A DNA stretch of 64,000 bases. Origin: Parabacteroides sp. (GTDB lineage Bacteria; Bacteroidota; Bacteroidia; Bacteroidales; Tannerellaceae). Under the pieces are notes generated by a model, which searched no databases, had not been told where the DNA came from, and was given only the letters and a program-made list of their open reading frames with translations. The stretch is from positions 1 to 64,000 of the forward strand of contig JAHHQS010000001.1 in assembly GCA_020026285.1 (NCBI GenBank), in the 5' to 3' direction. Below are positions 30,103-38,515 of the stretch, piece by piece. Within the stretch, counting starts at the first letter, position 1. Each line of letters starts with the position of its first letter. The translations under genes were made by a program, and so were the position numbers.

Positions 30103-30450
30103 ATGAAAAATAATGACTGGAAAAGCCGTCTGGGTGTGATGTATTCCACCAATCCGGATTTTAAATATGAAACAGATGATGAGGAAGATGTGGAAACTCT
30201 TCCAAAAGAAAAACAATCTCTTCGTGTTGTTCTTGATAAGAGAAATAGAGGAGGAAAGGTCGTAACGCTAATAACCGGTTTTGTTGGAACGGATGAAGAT
30301 TTGTCTGCTTTAGGTAAATTACTTAAAACAAAATGTGGTGTGGGTGGTTCTGCTAAAGACGGAGAGATTATAGTTCAAGGAGATCTTCGTCAGAAAGTGG
30401 AAGAGATTCTTCTGAAAGAAGGATATAAAAAAGTAAAAGTAATCCGATAA
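30103..30450 (+). CDS. yciH: SUI1/YciH-like translation initiation factor
   Basis: A 115-residue protein of the eIF1/SUI1 family; bacterial YciH is thought to affect start-codon fidelity, though its in vivo role is modest. After a 35-residue acidic lead (ETDDEEDVETLPKE) the SUI1 fold begins with LRVVLDKRNRGGKVVTLITGF, passes through LKTKCGVGGSAKDGEIIVQGD, the most conserved part, and ends in GYKKVKVIR. The following gene starts 13 nt later, so they probably share a transcript. Confidence 0.92.
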   Translation: MKNNDWKSRLGVMYSTNPDFKYETDDEEDVETLPKEKQSLRVVLDKRNRGGKVVTLITGFVGTDEDLSALGKLLKTKCGVGGSAKDGEIIVQGDLRQKVEEILLKEGYKKVKVIR

Positions 30451-30463
30451 CAAAGAACTGAAT

Positions 30464-33400
30464 ATGCTGACTATTTATCGTGCTTCTGCCGGGGCAGGAA
30501 AAACGCACCGACTGACGGGAGAATATCTTCTCCTTTTATTCAGTCAGCCGGGAGCTTATAGGAGAATTCTTGCTGTAACTTTTACGAATAAAGCTACGGA
30601 CGAGATGAAAACTCGTATTGTGGAAGAATTGTTTAACTTGGCATCCGGACAGAAATCGGACTATGTGAAGTTACTTTCTTCTACTTATTCCATGTCTGAG
30701 GAGCAGGTAAGAAGTTTGGCAAAGAAAATACTGATAACCGTTCTGCATGATTTCTCTGCTTTCAATATCAGTACAATTGATCGTTTCTTTCAACAAACCA
30801 TGCGTGCTTTTACCCGTGAAATAGGTTTGCAGGGTGGTTATGGTATTGAGATGGATCAGAATTTAGTTCTGACAGAGGCTGTCGATCGGTTGCTTGCAGA
30901 TCTGGCACGTCCGGAAAATAAGGAATTATTAGGCTGGCTTCTTCGTTTTGCAGAAGAAAAAGTGGAAAATGGAGGAGAATGGAATCTTCGTCGAGATATA
31001 AAAGGATTAGGTCAGGAGTTGTTCAAAGAAAGTTATAAGGTTTTCAGCGATGAAGTTTCGAAAGATATCGAGGATAAAAAAGCATTGGAAGAATATAAGG
31101 AGAGTCTTTATGGTATTATCCGTTCGGTAGAGAAAGAAATCAAGGAAATCGGAGAAAAAGGTATGGCTGTAATGAACGATTATGGGTTGCAGCCTGCTGA
31201 TTTTAAAGGGACAAGTCGCTCTCCAATGTTTTATTTCGTTCGCTGGGCTTCTGGAGAGATAAAAGAACCTTCCGCTACTTTCTGTAATCTTGCTGATAAT
31301 ATGGAAAATTATTTCGCTAAATCAACGAGTGATTCACAGAAAGCGATTATAGGTTCCGCTTACGAGAGTGGATTAAATGATTGTGTGAAAACTGCCATTG
31401 CCCGGTTTGAAAATCTTACTGATTATAATACAGCAAAGGAAATAGTCCGTTTCTATTATACTTTGGGTATTTTGTCGGATATATCTCGTCAGATTGCAAC
31501 TTATCGGGAAGAAAATAATGTCTTGCTGATTGCAGATACGACTGAACTCTTGAACAAAGTGATAGCTGGCAGTAATGCGCCGTTCATTTATGAGAAGACT
31601 GGTACACAGGTGGACCATTTTATGATAGATGAGTTTCAGGATACCAGTAATATGCAATGGAATAATTTCCGCCCGCTGATAGAAGAAAGTCTGGCTCATA
31701 ATCATTCAAATCTGATTGTGGGGGATGTGAAACAGAGTATCTATCGTTTCCGAAATTCGGATTGGAAATTATTAGATGAACAGGTGTCAAAAGATTTCTC
31801 TTCAAATGAATTACATGAAGAAACTTTGAAGGAGAACTGGCGAAGCTGCCGGAATATCGTTGAATTCAATAATGCATTGTTCACTGCTGCCCCTTATTTG
31901 TTACAGGAATTATACAATGAAAATTTGAGAGGTTCATCACTATCGCCTGAAGAACAGGAGGAATATTTTACTCGTATCATGGCGGCTTATCGGAAATGTT
32001 ATCAGCAAGTGCCGAAACCATTCCAAAGAAAAGCTGGACATGTACTTGTCGAATTTTTGGAAGATGGGAAAGACTCATCTTGGGATGAGGAATCATTAAA
32101 CCGTCTTCCGGGAGTACTTCAGCAGTTACAGTCTGATGGTTATGAATTGAAAGATATCGCAATTCTGGTCCGAAAGAAAAAGGAAGGGGCAAAGGTTGCC
32201 GGATGTTTGTTGAAGTATAAAGAGGAACATCCGAACGATGGTTTTAAATATGATATCATATCAGATGAAGCATTATATGTGAACAGTTCATCTTCTGTTC
32301 GTTTTCTTCTTTCCATGATGCATTATCTAAAGAATCCAGAAAACCGGACCTGGATGCAGATGGCCTTGTTCTCTTATCGAGTTTTAGTGGATGATTGGAC
32401 AAAATCTGATTTTGATCAGGAGGAAAAGAATGAACTGAAGAGACTGGGAACTCTACCTTTGTACGAGATGGCTGAAGGATTGTACAGGATGTTTGAACCT
32501 TATATTCCCGAAACCGAACAGATTTTTGTGCTGGCCTTTTTAGATATTGTATCAGACCACGCTCAACGTGAAAACACCGATCTTGGTCGATTTCTTGCCT
32601 GGTGGGAAGAATCGGGAGTGAAGAAAACAATAGCAACTCCTGACGGACAGAATGCTATCCGTATATTAACTATTCACAAATCCAAGGGATTGGGATTTCG
32701 TGCTGTTATTCTTCCATTTGGAAACTGGGAGATTGATCATGACCCTTTAAAACCTGTTACACTCTGGGCTCATCCCAATAAAGCTCCTTTTAATAAGCTT
32801 CATCTTGTTCCGGTAAAATATGGGCAGACTTTAGGGAATACGATTTTTGCTCGAGATTATTTCAAAGAGAAATTACATGCTTTTATTGATAATCTGAATA
32901 CACTATATGTCGCTTTCACCCGTGCGAAAGATGAACTGATTGTTTTTTCTCCTCGTCCGAAGAAAGTTTCAGAAAGTGGAACAATTGATAAAATAGGGAA
33001 TATATCAGATCTGCTATGGTGTAGCCTTCAACAAAATATACCTGATACAGCAGAGGGAGATTCTTTGATTGCTTTAGCTGATTCTTTCGATTTGGACGGT
33101 AATTCTTTTGAATTAGGAGAATGGTGGATTCCTGAGAAGAAAGAAAAACAACAGGTCATAGAGGAATTTTCAGTTGGACGGATACAATCTGTTGCTATTG
33201 ATAATCGACTGCATCTTCGTTTGCGAGGAAAGAACTATTTCTTTAACAATACTCAACGTAAACATGGAACATTACTGCATGAAGTATTGAGCCAGGTAAG
33301 AACAATAGATGATGTCCCGATGGCTGTTCATCGTTATCAGATACAGGGAGTTATCAGTCGTGAAGAGGAAAGTGATTTGACTCGTCGTTTACTCGACTAT

Positions 33401-33682
33401 CTGGAACAACCTGAAGTGCAATCATGGTATGATGGCAAAGCTAAAATACTGAATGAAGTAGATATCTTATTTGGAAAAGGAATCTCGAAACGTCCTGATC
33501 GTGTGATGATTTATGAGGATAGGGTCGTTGTATTGGATTATAAATTTGGAGAGAAGATGAGTAAGGCTTATCAGCGGCAAATGAAAAATTATATTAAACT
33601 GATCTCTCAAATGGGATATACGAATGTTACAGGATACTTATGGTATGTTGCATTATCGAAAATTGAAAAGGTGAAAGAATAA
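30464..33682 (+). CDS. AddA-type UvrD helicase-nuclease
   Basis: A 1072-residue DNA repair protein of the RecB/AddA group that would unwind and resect double-strand ends. Helicase motifs in order: Walker A ASAGAGKTH (residues 6-14), motif Ia FTNKATDEMKTRI, Walker B IDEFQDTSNMQW, motif III/IV GDVKQSIYRFRNSD, motif V TIHKSKGLGFRAVILPF, motif VI LYVAFTRAKDEL. A C-terminal PD-(D/E)XK nuclease domain shows GTLLHEVLS, then RPDRVMIYEDRVVVLDYKFGE with the D...D-x-K residues and QMKNY. No AddB-like gene is on either side; psd follows with its own promoter. It could be AddA with its partner elsewhere. Confidence 0.9.
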   Translation: MLTIYRASAGAGKTHRLTGEYLLLLFSQPGAYRRILAVTFTNKATDEMKTRIVEELFNLASGQKSDYVKLLSSTYSMSEEQVRSLAKKILITVLHDFSAFNISTIDRFFQQTMRAFTREIGLQGGYGIEMDQNLVLTEAVDRLLADLARPENKELLGWLLRFAEEKVENGGEWNLRRDIKGLGQELFKESYKVFSDEVSKDIEDKKALEEYKESLYGIIRSVEKEIKEIGEKGMAVMNDYGLQPADFKGTSRSPMFYFVRWASGEIKEPSATFCNLADNMENYFAKSTSDSQKAIIGSAYESGLNDCVKTAIARFENLTDYNTAKEIVRFYYTLGILSDISRQIATYREENNVLLIADTTELLNKVIAGSNAPFIYEKTGTQVDHFMIDEFQDTSNMQWNNFRPLIEESLAHNHSNLIVGDVKQSIYRFRNSDWKLLDEQVSKDFSSNELHEETLKENWRSCRNIVEFNNALFTAAPYLLQELYNENLRGSSLSPEEQEEYFTRIMAAYRKCYQQVPKPFQRKAGHVLVEFLEDGKDSSWDEESLNRLPGVLQQLQSDGYELKDIAILVRKKKEGAKVAGCLLKYKEEHPNDGFKYDIISDEALYVNSSSSVRFLLSMMHYLKNPENRTWMQMALFSYRVLVDDWTKSDFDQEEKNELKRLGTLPLYEMAEGLYRMFEPYIPETEQIFVLAFLDIVSDHAQRENTDLGRFLAWWEESGVKKTIATPDGQNAIRILTIHKSKGLGFRAVILPFGNWEIDHDPLKPVTLWAHPNKAPFNKLHLVPVKYGQTLGNTIFARDYFKEKLHAFIDNLNTLYVAFTRAKDELIVFSPRPKKVSESGTIDKIGNISDLLWCSLQQNIPDTAEGDSLIALADSFDLDGNSFELGEWWIPEKKEKQQVIEEFSVGRIQSVAIDNRLHLRLRGKNYFFNNTQRKHGTLLHEVLSQVRTIDDVPMAVHRYQIQGVISREEESDLTRRLLDYLEQPEVQSWYDGKAKILNEVDILFGKGISKRPDRVMIYEDRVVVLDYKFGEKMSKAYQRQMKNYIKLISQMGYTNVTGYLWYVALSKIEKVKE

Positions 33683-33687
33683 TATTA

Positions 33688-33719
33688 TTTGGGATATTCC
33701 ATAAAAATAAATACTTTTG
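33688..33719 (+). promoter_or_regulatory. Promoter of psd-pssA
   Basis: TTTG at 33688-33691 and TACTTTTG at 33712-33719, 20 nt apart, fit the Bacteroidota pattern; the psd ATG is 32 nt further. Confidence 0.65.
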
Positions 33720-33751
33720 CATAATCGTAATAATTATACTCGTTTAAAAGA

Positions 33752-34423
33752 ATGAAGGTACATAGAGAAGGAACAGGATTATTGCTCGCATTATTTACAA
33801 TAGTGTTTATTGTAAATCTCGTCTTGTACCATACTGTTGGCACCGGTGGCCTTTTTTATACAGTTCTATTGGTAACGACTGTGTTCTTTTTACTTGTCTT
33901 GAACTTTTTCAGAAGTCCTTTCAGACGCTTCCCTTACGATTCGGAAGGATTGGTGATTGCTCCTGCTGATGGAACGATTGTCGCAATCGAAGAAGTGATG
34001 GAAAATGAAATATTACACCGTCCTTGTTTACAGATTTCAATATTTATGTCTGTATTCAATGTTCATGCTAACTGGTTCCCGGTAAATGGAACAGTAAAGC
34101 ATGTCTCTCATCAGAATGGACGTTTTATGGCTGCTTATTTACCTAAAAGTAGTACGGAAAATGAACGTTCTGCCGTCGTGATAACAACTCGTGATGGAAT
34201 AGAAGTGATGGCTCGGCAGATTGCAGGAGCTTTGGCGCGTCGAATTGTAACTTATGCGAAACCAGGAGATAAATGTCATGTAGATGAACAGATGGGATTT
34301 ATTAAATTCGGTTCTCGTGTTGACGTCTACTTGCCTGTAGGAACAGAAGTCTTGGTGGATATGGATCAGAAGGTGACTGGTAACCAGACACCTATTGCCC
34401 GCTTGGGTAAATCTAATAGTTAA
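33752..34423 (+). CDS. psd: Phosphatidylserine decarboxylase
   Basis: Membrane-bound pyruvoyl enzyme converting phosphatidylserine to phosphatidylethanolamine. This is the short archaeal/bacterial type (223 residues) with two N-terminal hydrophobic segments (about 8-50), then FRRFPYDSEGLVIAPADGTI. The proenzyme cleaves itself at the Gly187-Ser188 bond in IKFGSRVDV, generating the pyruvoyl group at Ser188. FMSVFNVHANWFPV contains the conserved histidine. pssA, the preceding step, starts 7 nt after the stop, so the two act in sequence and are co-transcribed. Confidence 0.95.
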   Translation: MKVHREGTGLLLALFTIVFIVNLVLYHTVGTGGLFYTVLLVTTVFFLLVLNFFRSPFRRFPYDSEGLVIAPADGTIVAIEEVMENEILHRPCLQISIFMSVFNVHANWFPVNGTVKHVSHQNGRFMAAYLPKSSTENERSAVVITTRDGIEVMARQIAGALARRIVTYAKPGDKCHVDEQMGFIKFGSRVDVYLPVGTEVLVDMDQKVTGNQTPIARLGKSNS

Positions 34424-34430
34424 GAATAAA

Positions 34431-35132
34431 ATGAATATTGTAAAGCATATTCCAAACACAATTACTTGTCTAAATTTATTCTCCGGTTGTGTTTCTGTTG
34501 TAATGGCTTTTGCCGGAGATTTATTGAGTGCTATCATTTGGATTATCTTAGCCGCAGTTTTTGATTTCTTAGATGGATTTGCTGCTCGTTTTTTGAAAGC
34601 TTATTCACCAATGGGTAAGGAATTGGACTCTCTTTCAGATATTGTCAGTTTTGGTGTAGCTCCGGGAATGACTCTTTTTGTCTTGTTTTCAAAAGCTTCC
34701 ATGGATTTGAATTTATCTGGTGTTTTAGCTTATCTTCCTTTCCTGGCTTTTGTAATTCCCGTGTTTTCTGGTTTAAGATTGGCCAAGTTTAATATTGACG
34801 AACGTCAGACAACCTCTTTCATAGGTCTGCCGGTTCCGGCACATGCTCTATTCTGGGGTGCAATGGCATATTCAATTCAGGTCTTACTTCCAGCTTATGC
34901 TTCGTATGTATTGTATGGAGGAATTATTTTAGCTTTTGCTACTTCTTATTTGCTGGTTTCTGAGATTCCAATGTTCTCCATGAAGGTGAAGTCTATTGCA
35001 TGGAAAGGTAATGAATACCGTTATATTTTAATTTTATCTACAATTCTTTTCATTGTCCTTTGGGGATTTTTGGGGATTGCAGGAGCAATAGTTCTATACT
35101 TTATCTTATCTCTTTTTTGTGGTAAGAAATAA
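34431..35132 (+). CDS. pssA: CDP-diacylglycerol-serine O-phosphatidyltransferase
   Basis: Integral membrane enzyme making phosphatidylserine from CDP-diacylglycerol and serine; its product is the substrate of Psd next door. The CDP-alcohol phosphotransferase motif is seen as DFLDGFAARFLKAYSP followed by MGKELDSLSD, giving the DG-x2-AR-x8-G-x3-D-x3-D pattern at about residues 41-67. Several membrane helices fill the rest of the 233 residues. The ATG at 34431 is used; a TTG-initiated extension would overlap the end of psd and adds an unrelated lead. Confidence 0.95.
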   Translation: MNIVKHIPNTITCLNLFSGCVSVVMAFAGDLLSAIIWIILAAVFDFLDGFAARFLKAYSPMGKELDSLSDIVSFGVAPGMTLFVLFSKASMDLNLSGVLAYLPFLAFVIPVFSGLRLAKFNIDERQTTSFIGLPVPAHALFWGAMAYSIQVLLPAYASYVLYGGIILAFATSYLLVSEIPMFSMKVKSIAWKGNEYRYILILSTILFIVLWGFLGIAGAIVLYFILSLFCGKK

Positions 35133-35184
35133 ATTCGGATATTTGCTGTTTGTTTTCTCTTTGAACAATTAATACAATTGAATT

Positions 35185-35460
35185 ATGTTTAAGTTTTTAT
35201 TAGTTATATTTTTCTTATTTCTCTTTTTGATATTTTTGATGGGATTCTCCATTGTACGTGGAGTAAAGAATTTCCTGTTTGGAGGAGGTGATAATTATAC
35301 AAAAAAACAAACACACCATAAAAGGACATCAAATTCTTCCAACTCTAATTCACAGAGATATTCTTCTAGTCAATACGAAGACAATACTTATCGCGAAAAG
35401 AAAAAGGTTTATTCTCGCGATGAAGGGGAATATGTCGATTATGAGGAAGTAAAAGACTGA
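35185..35460 (+). CDS. Small membrane protein, DUF4834-like
   Basis: A 91-residue protein with one very hydrophobic N-terminal helix (about residues 2-24), a short GVKNFLFGGGDN segment, and a polar Ser/Asn/Lys-rich tail ending in DYEEVKD. This arrangement matches the Bacteroidetes DUF4834 family, whose function is unknown. It follows pssA by 52 nt and may belong to that operon. It converges with tadA; only 8 nt separate the two genes, with no room for a terminator, so their transcripts probably overlap. Confidence 0.75.
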   Translation: MFKFLLVIFFLFLFLIFLMGFSIVRGVKNFLFGGGDNYTKKQTHHKRTSNSSNSNSQRYSSSQYEDNTYREKKKVYSRDEGEYVDYEEVKD

Positions 35461-35468
35461 TAAGAGGG

Positions 35469-35912
35469 CTATCGTCTTTGTTTAAAGAAGCGTTTCATCT
35501 CATCCATACATTCTTCTTCTAAAATACCTTTCTTCACTATCGCTTTTGGATGAAGAGCTTTAGGCGCATAGAGGCTGAAGCCTCTTTTTTCATCAGATGC
35601 TCCGTAGACTATTGTTGAAAGTTGCGACCATCCTATGGCTCCGGCGCACATAATACAAGGTTCAACAGTTACATAGAGAGTGCATCCTGACAGATATTTG
35701 GCTCCTAAAACATTTGTGGCTGCAGTAATAGCCAATATTTCTGCATGGGCAGTTACATCATTTAATCTTTCAGTTTGATTATGTGCTCGTGCAATAATCT
35801 TTCCGTTACAGACAATGACCGCTCCAACAGGAACTTCCCCTTCTTCGGCGGCAGCTTGTGCTTCCTGAAGAGCCTGTTTCATAAAATAAGTATCGTCAAA
35901 AGGATTGATCAT
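35469..35912 (-). CDS. tadA: tRNA adenosine(34) deaminase TadA
   Basis: Zinc-dependent deaminase that converts A34 of tRNA-Arg(ACG) to inosine; related nucleoside deaminases are similar, but the size (147 residues) and context fit TadA. The zinc site is His56-Ala57-Glu58 with the proton-shuttling glutamate, plus P-C86-x-x-C89 in VEPCIMCAGAI. The N-terminal helix ends with EEGEVPVGAVIV, a TadA hallmark. The start overlaps the end of the upstream small gene by 4 nt, so the two are translationally coupled. Confidence 0.92.
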   Translation of the reverse strand: MINPFDDTYFMKQALQEAQAAAEEGEVPVGAVIVCNGKIIARAHNQTERLNDVTAHAEILAITAATNVLGAKYLSGCTLYVTVEPCIMCAGAIGWSQLSTIVYGASDEKRGFSLYAPKALHPKAIVKKGILEEECMDEMKRFFKQRR

Positions 35913-36136
35913 CTTCTCATTTCATTTTCGTTAAACAATGTGGGATAATCTTCTTCAAGGGTTCTCATGATATGTGAGAGGATTGTCTCTCTATACCACC
36001 TTGATTTATTCTCTATCTTGTATCTGTTCAGATAACGCATAATCATATTATGCTCATCATCGTTAAGCATAAAAGTAATCTTGTGGATTCTTGGATGATT
36101 AGGCTGTGCTACTGAATATTTTTTCGTCCGTTTCAT
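35909..36136 (-). CDS. Small ribbon-helix-helix-like protein
   Basis: A 75-residue basic protein of unknown function. After a lysine/arginine-rich start, RIHKITFMLNDDEHNMI reads as a beta strand then a helix, and SRWYRETILSHIMRTL as the second helix, the layout of ribbon-helix-helix DNA-binding proteins. It lacks any other domain. The start at 36136 is chosen because a further-upstream in-frame ATG at 36151 would place the -7 element inside the coding region. It overlaps tadA by 4 nt. It could regulate its own divergent promoter region (inference). Confidence 0.6.
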   Translation of the reverse strand: MKRTKKYSVAQPNHPRIHKITFMLNDDEHNMIMRYLNRYKIENKSRWYRETILSHIMRTLEEDYPTLFNENEMRR

Positions 36137-36140
36137 TTTA

Positions 36141-36148
36141 CAAAAGTA
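36141..36148 (-). promoter_or_regulatory. -7 element of the RHH-like gene and tadA
   Basis: The - strand reads TACTTTTG, exact TAnnTTTG. Only 4 nt separate it from the ATG at 36136, so the transcript would be nearly leaderless. Confidence 0.5.
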
Positions 36149-36183
36149 CAAGGCTTGTTGGAATTATAAAAGGATATTATCTG

Positions 36184-36191
36184 TATATTTG
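36184..36191 (+). promoter_or_regulatory. -7 element of yraN
   Basis: TATATTTG, exact TAnnTTTG, 14 nt before the ATG at 36206. A TTG at 36158-36160 is 23 nt upstream, slightly long. Confidence 0.5.
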
Positions 36192-36205
36192 TGAAAAATG
36201 AGAGT

Positions 36206-36574
36206 ATGGCTTTGCGTAATGATATTGGAAAAGAAGGAGAATCTGTTGCTCGTTCCTATTTGGAGAAGAAAGGTTATCATATTCTGAATACGAACTGGCA
36301 TTATCATCATTATGAACTGGATATAGTTGCTGTTGACGGGGATTGCCTGGTAATTGTTGAGGTGAAAACTCGGTCAGAAGATTATCTGTTATCTCCAGAG
36401 GAGGCTGTGGATCAGAAAAAGATTAAACGAACAGTCGCGGCAGCAGATGCTTATGTCCGTTATAATAATATAACTTTACCGGTCCGTTTCGATATTATTA
36501 CAATACTGAAGGTGAAAGAGCAATATGACGTTCAGGAACATATCGAAGACGCCTTTTATGCTCCGGGATATTAG
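36206..36574 (+). CDS. yraN: YraN family (UPF0102) endonuclease-like protein
   Basis: A 122-residue protein of the YraN family, which has a restriction-endonuclease-like fold but no established function. Visible signatures are GKEGESVARSYLEKKGYHILNTNW and the ELDIVAVDGDCLVIVEVKTRS core containing the E-x-D and E-V-K residues of the PD-(D/E)XK site; FDIITI follows. The ATG at 36206 is chosen over a GTG at 36191 because the latter lies within the likely -7 element. birA begins just after the stop. Confidence 0.88.
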   Translation: MALRNDIGKEGESVARSYLEKKGYHILNTNWHYHHYELDIVAVDGDCLVIVEVKTRSEDYLLSPEEAVDQKKIKRTVAAADAYVRYNNITLPVRFDIITILKVKEQYDVQEHIEDAFYAPGY

Positions 36575-36575
36575 T

Positions 36576-37373
36576 ATGTATTTATTCTCTCTTGGAAGAT
36601 TAAAATTTGATATGATGAATAATAAAGAAGAAAACGAAGATTTACCTCAATTGATACGTCTGAAAGAGACTAATTCAACAAATACTTATCTGCATGAATT
36701 GATGGCCAGGAAGAAAGTTTCTGAAGGTTCTTGTGTCTGGGCCGATTTTCAGACTGCAGGCCGTGGACAAATTGGTAATGTCTGGGAATCGGAAGATGGC
36801 AAGAATCTTACTTTTAGTATGGTCGTTTATCCTTCGTTCTTGCCTGCAAATCGTCAATTTGTTTTATCTCAGTTATCTGCACTAAGTGTAAAGCAATTGT
36901 TGGATCGTTATATCTCTGATGTTAAAGTTAAATGGCCTAACGACGTTTATTGGAAAGATTCAAAAATCTGTGGGATGTTAATAGAAAATGATTTGGTCGG
37001 TTTGTCGTTGTATTCTTCTGTTTCAGGTATTGGTATTAATCTAAATCAAAAGAAATTTCGAGGGGATGCTCCAAATCCGGTTTCTCTTTATCAGATTTTG
37101 GGTCATGAAGTAGATCGAGAAAAGTTGATGCAGGAGTTTTTAGGTATCTTTTATTCCAATTATTTGTTGTTGTTGAAAGGTGAAGAAAAAGAAATTCAGG
37201 AGAAGTATCTTGATTCCTTGTATAGAAAGGAAGGTTTTTATACTTATGAAGATCAAAACGGACGTTTTGAGGCGGCGTTTGAAGGAATTGAACCTACAGG
37301 ACATTTATTGCTCCGCTTGAAAGATGATTCCATTCGTCGTTATGAATTTAAGGAGGTCAAGTTTATTCTGTAA
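36576..37373 (+). CDS. birA: Biotin-protein ligase BirA
   Basis: Attaches biotin to the acetyl-CoA carboxylase carrier and other carboxylases. Motifs: ETNSTNTYL, the biotinyl-AMP-binding TAGRGQIGNVWES (GRGQIG for the usual GRGRxG), KWPNDVYWKDSKICGMLIE, and GIGINLN. There is no N-terminal helix-turn-helix, so this is the mono-functional type and does not act as a repressor. The start is uncertain: an ATG at 36576, 1 nt after the yraN stop, gives 265 residues; ATGs at 36612 or 36615 give about 253, closer to the family. Confidence 0.9.
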   Translation: MYLFSLGRLKFDMMNNKEENEDLPQLIRLKETNSTNTYLHELMARKKVSEGSCVWADFQTAGRGQIGNVWESEDGKNLTFSMVVYPSFLPANRQFVLSQLSALSVKQLLDRYISDVKVKWPNDVYWKDSKICGMLIENDLVGLSLYSSVSGIGINLNQKKFRGDAPNPVSLYQILGHEVDREKLMQEFLGIFYSNYLLLLKGEEKEIQEKYLDSLYRKEGFYTYEDQNGRFEAAFEGIEPTGHLLLRLKDDSIRRYEFKEVKFIL

Positions 37374-37576
37374 TAACCTTGTTGAAGTTGTTTCCCTTTT
37401 TCAGTATCGTATTTTTAGTGAATAACTACAGAGCACCTGTTGATAACTTTTCTATTCTTTTTTTGGTTGCTAATTAAGTAAATGTGTAATTTTACAATCT
37501 GAAACATCAGGCGTTTACAAATCAAATAAATACGCATATTTCGGAAAGTAAAGTCTTAACGTAAAAAAGAGAGAAA

Positions 37577-38500
37577 ATGGATCAGCGAGAGAATGTATAT
37601 CATGTACCAGTCTTATTACAGGAAAGCTTGGATGGAATGGCAATTCGTCCTGATGGCGTATATGTAGATGTTACGTTTGGTGGAGGAGGTCATTCCCGTG
37701 AAATCTTAAGTCGCTTGGGTGAAGGCGGACATTTATATGGATTTGATCAGGATGCGGATGCTGAAAAGAATATACCCGAAAATTCTCATTTTACATTTGT
37801 AAGAAGTAATTTTCGTTACTTATATAATTTCATGAGATATCATGGTGAAGTTGGAAACGTAGATGCTTTATTAGCTGACTTAGGTGTCTCTTCTCACCAT
37901 TTTGATGATGAAACTCGAGGTTTCTCTTTCCGTTTTGATGGAAACCTGGATATGAGAATGAATACACGTGCCGGACAAACTGCTGCAGATATTCTGAATA
38001 CATATGCAGAAGAAGATTTAGCCGATTTGTTTTACTTATATGGAGAATTGAAAGTCTCAAGAAAATTGGCTTCAATTATTGTTAAGGCTCGTGAAGAGAA
38101 ACCTTTCGTAAAGATTTCAGATCTATTGGAAATTGTTAAACCATTTATTGGAAGAGATAAAGAAAAGAAGTTCCTGGCTCAGGTATTTCAGGCATTGCGT
38201 ATTGAGGTCAATGATGAGATGCGTGCTTTACGTGAAATGTTGATTGGAACCTTGAAAGTTCTGAAACCAGGTGGACGTTTGGTCGTAATTACGTATCATT
38301 CACTAGAGGATCGTTTGGTGAAGAATTTCTTAAAGAGTGGTAATTTCGAAGGTAAAGCTGAACAAGACTTCTTTGGTAATATCCAATCTCCGTTTAAATT
38401 GGTTAATAACAAAGTCATAGTTCCTTCTGCAGAAGAAATAGAAAGAAATCCCCGTTCAAGAAGTGCTAAATTACGTATTGCTGAACGTCGATCAAACTAA
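37577..38500 (+). CDS. rsmH: 16S rRNA (cytosine-1402 N4) methyltransferase
   Basis: Methylates C1402 of 16S rRNA in the P-site. First gene of the division cluster here. The 307-residue protein shows the SAM-binding DVTFGGGGHSREIL, ALLADLGVSSHHFDD, and RLVVITYHSLEDRLVKNF, all family-defining. Its usual upstream neighbour mraZ is not present; birA lies 203 bp upstream instead. That gap contains no hairpin of note and no strong TAnnTTTG match; TAATTTTA near 37490 is the closest. ftsL follows 15 nt later. Confidence 0.95.
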   Translation: MDQRENVYHVPVLLQESLDGMAIRPDGVYVDVTFGGGGHSREILSRLGEGGHLYGFDQDADAEKNIPENSHFTFVRSNFRYLYNFMRYHGEVGNVDALLADLGVSSHHFDDETRGFSFRFDGNLDMRMNTRAGQTAADILNTYAEEDLADLFYLYGELKVSRKLASIIVKAREEKPFVKISDLLEIVKPFIGRDKEKKFLAQVFQALRIEVNDEMRALREMLIGTLKVLKPGGRLVVITYHSLEDRLVKNFLKSGNFEGKAEQDFFGNIQSPFKLVNNKVIVPSAEEIERNPRSRSAKLRIAERRSN

Positions 38501-38515
38501 TATAAGGGTAAAAAT

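Noticed and set aside
31373..32636. Several - strand frames opposite the AddA-type gene
   Set aside because: They shadow a gene with all helicase motifs in order and have no features of their own.
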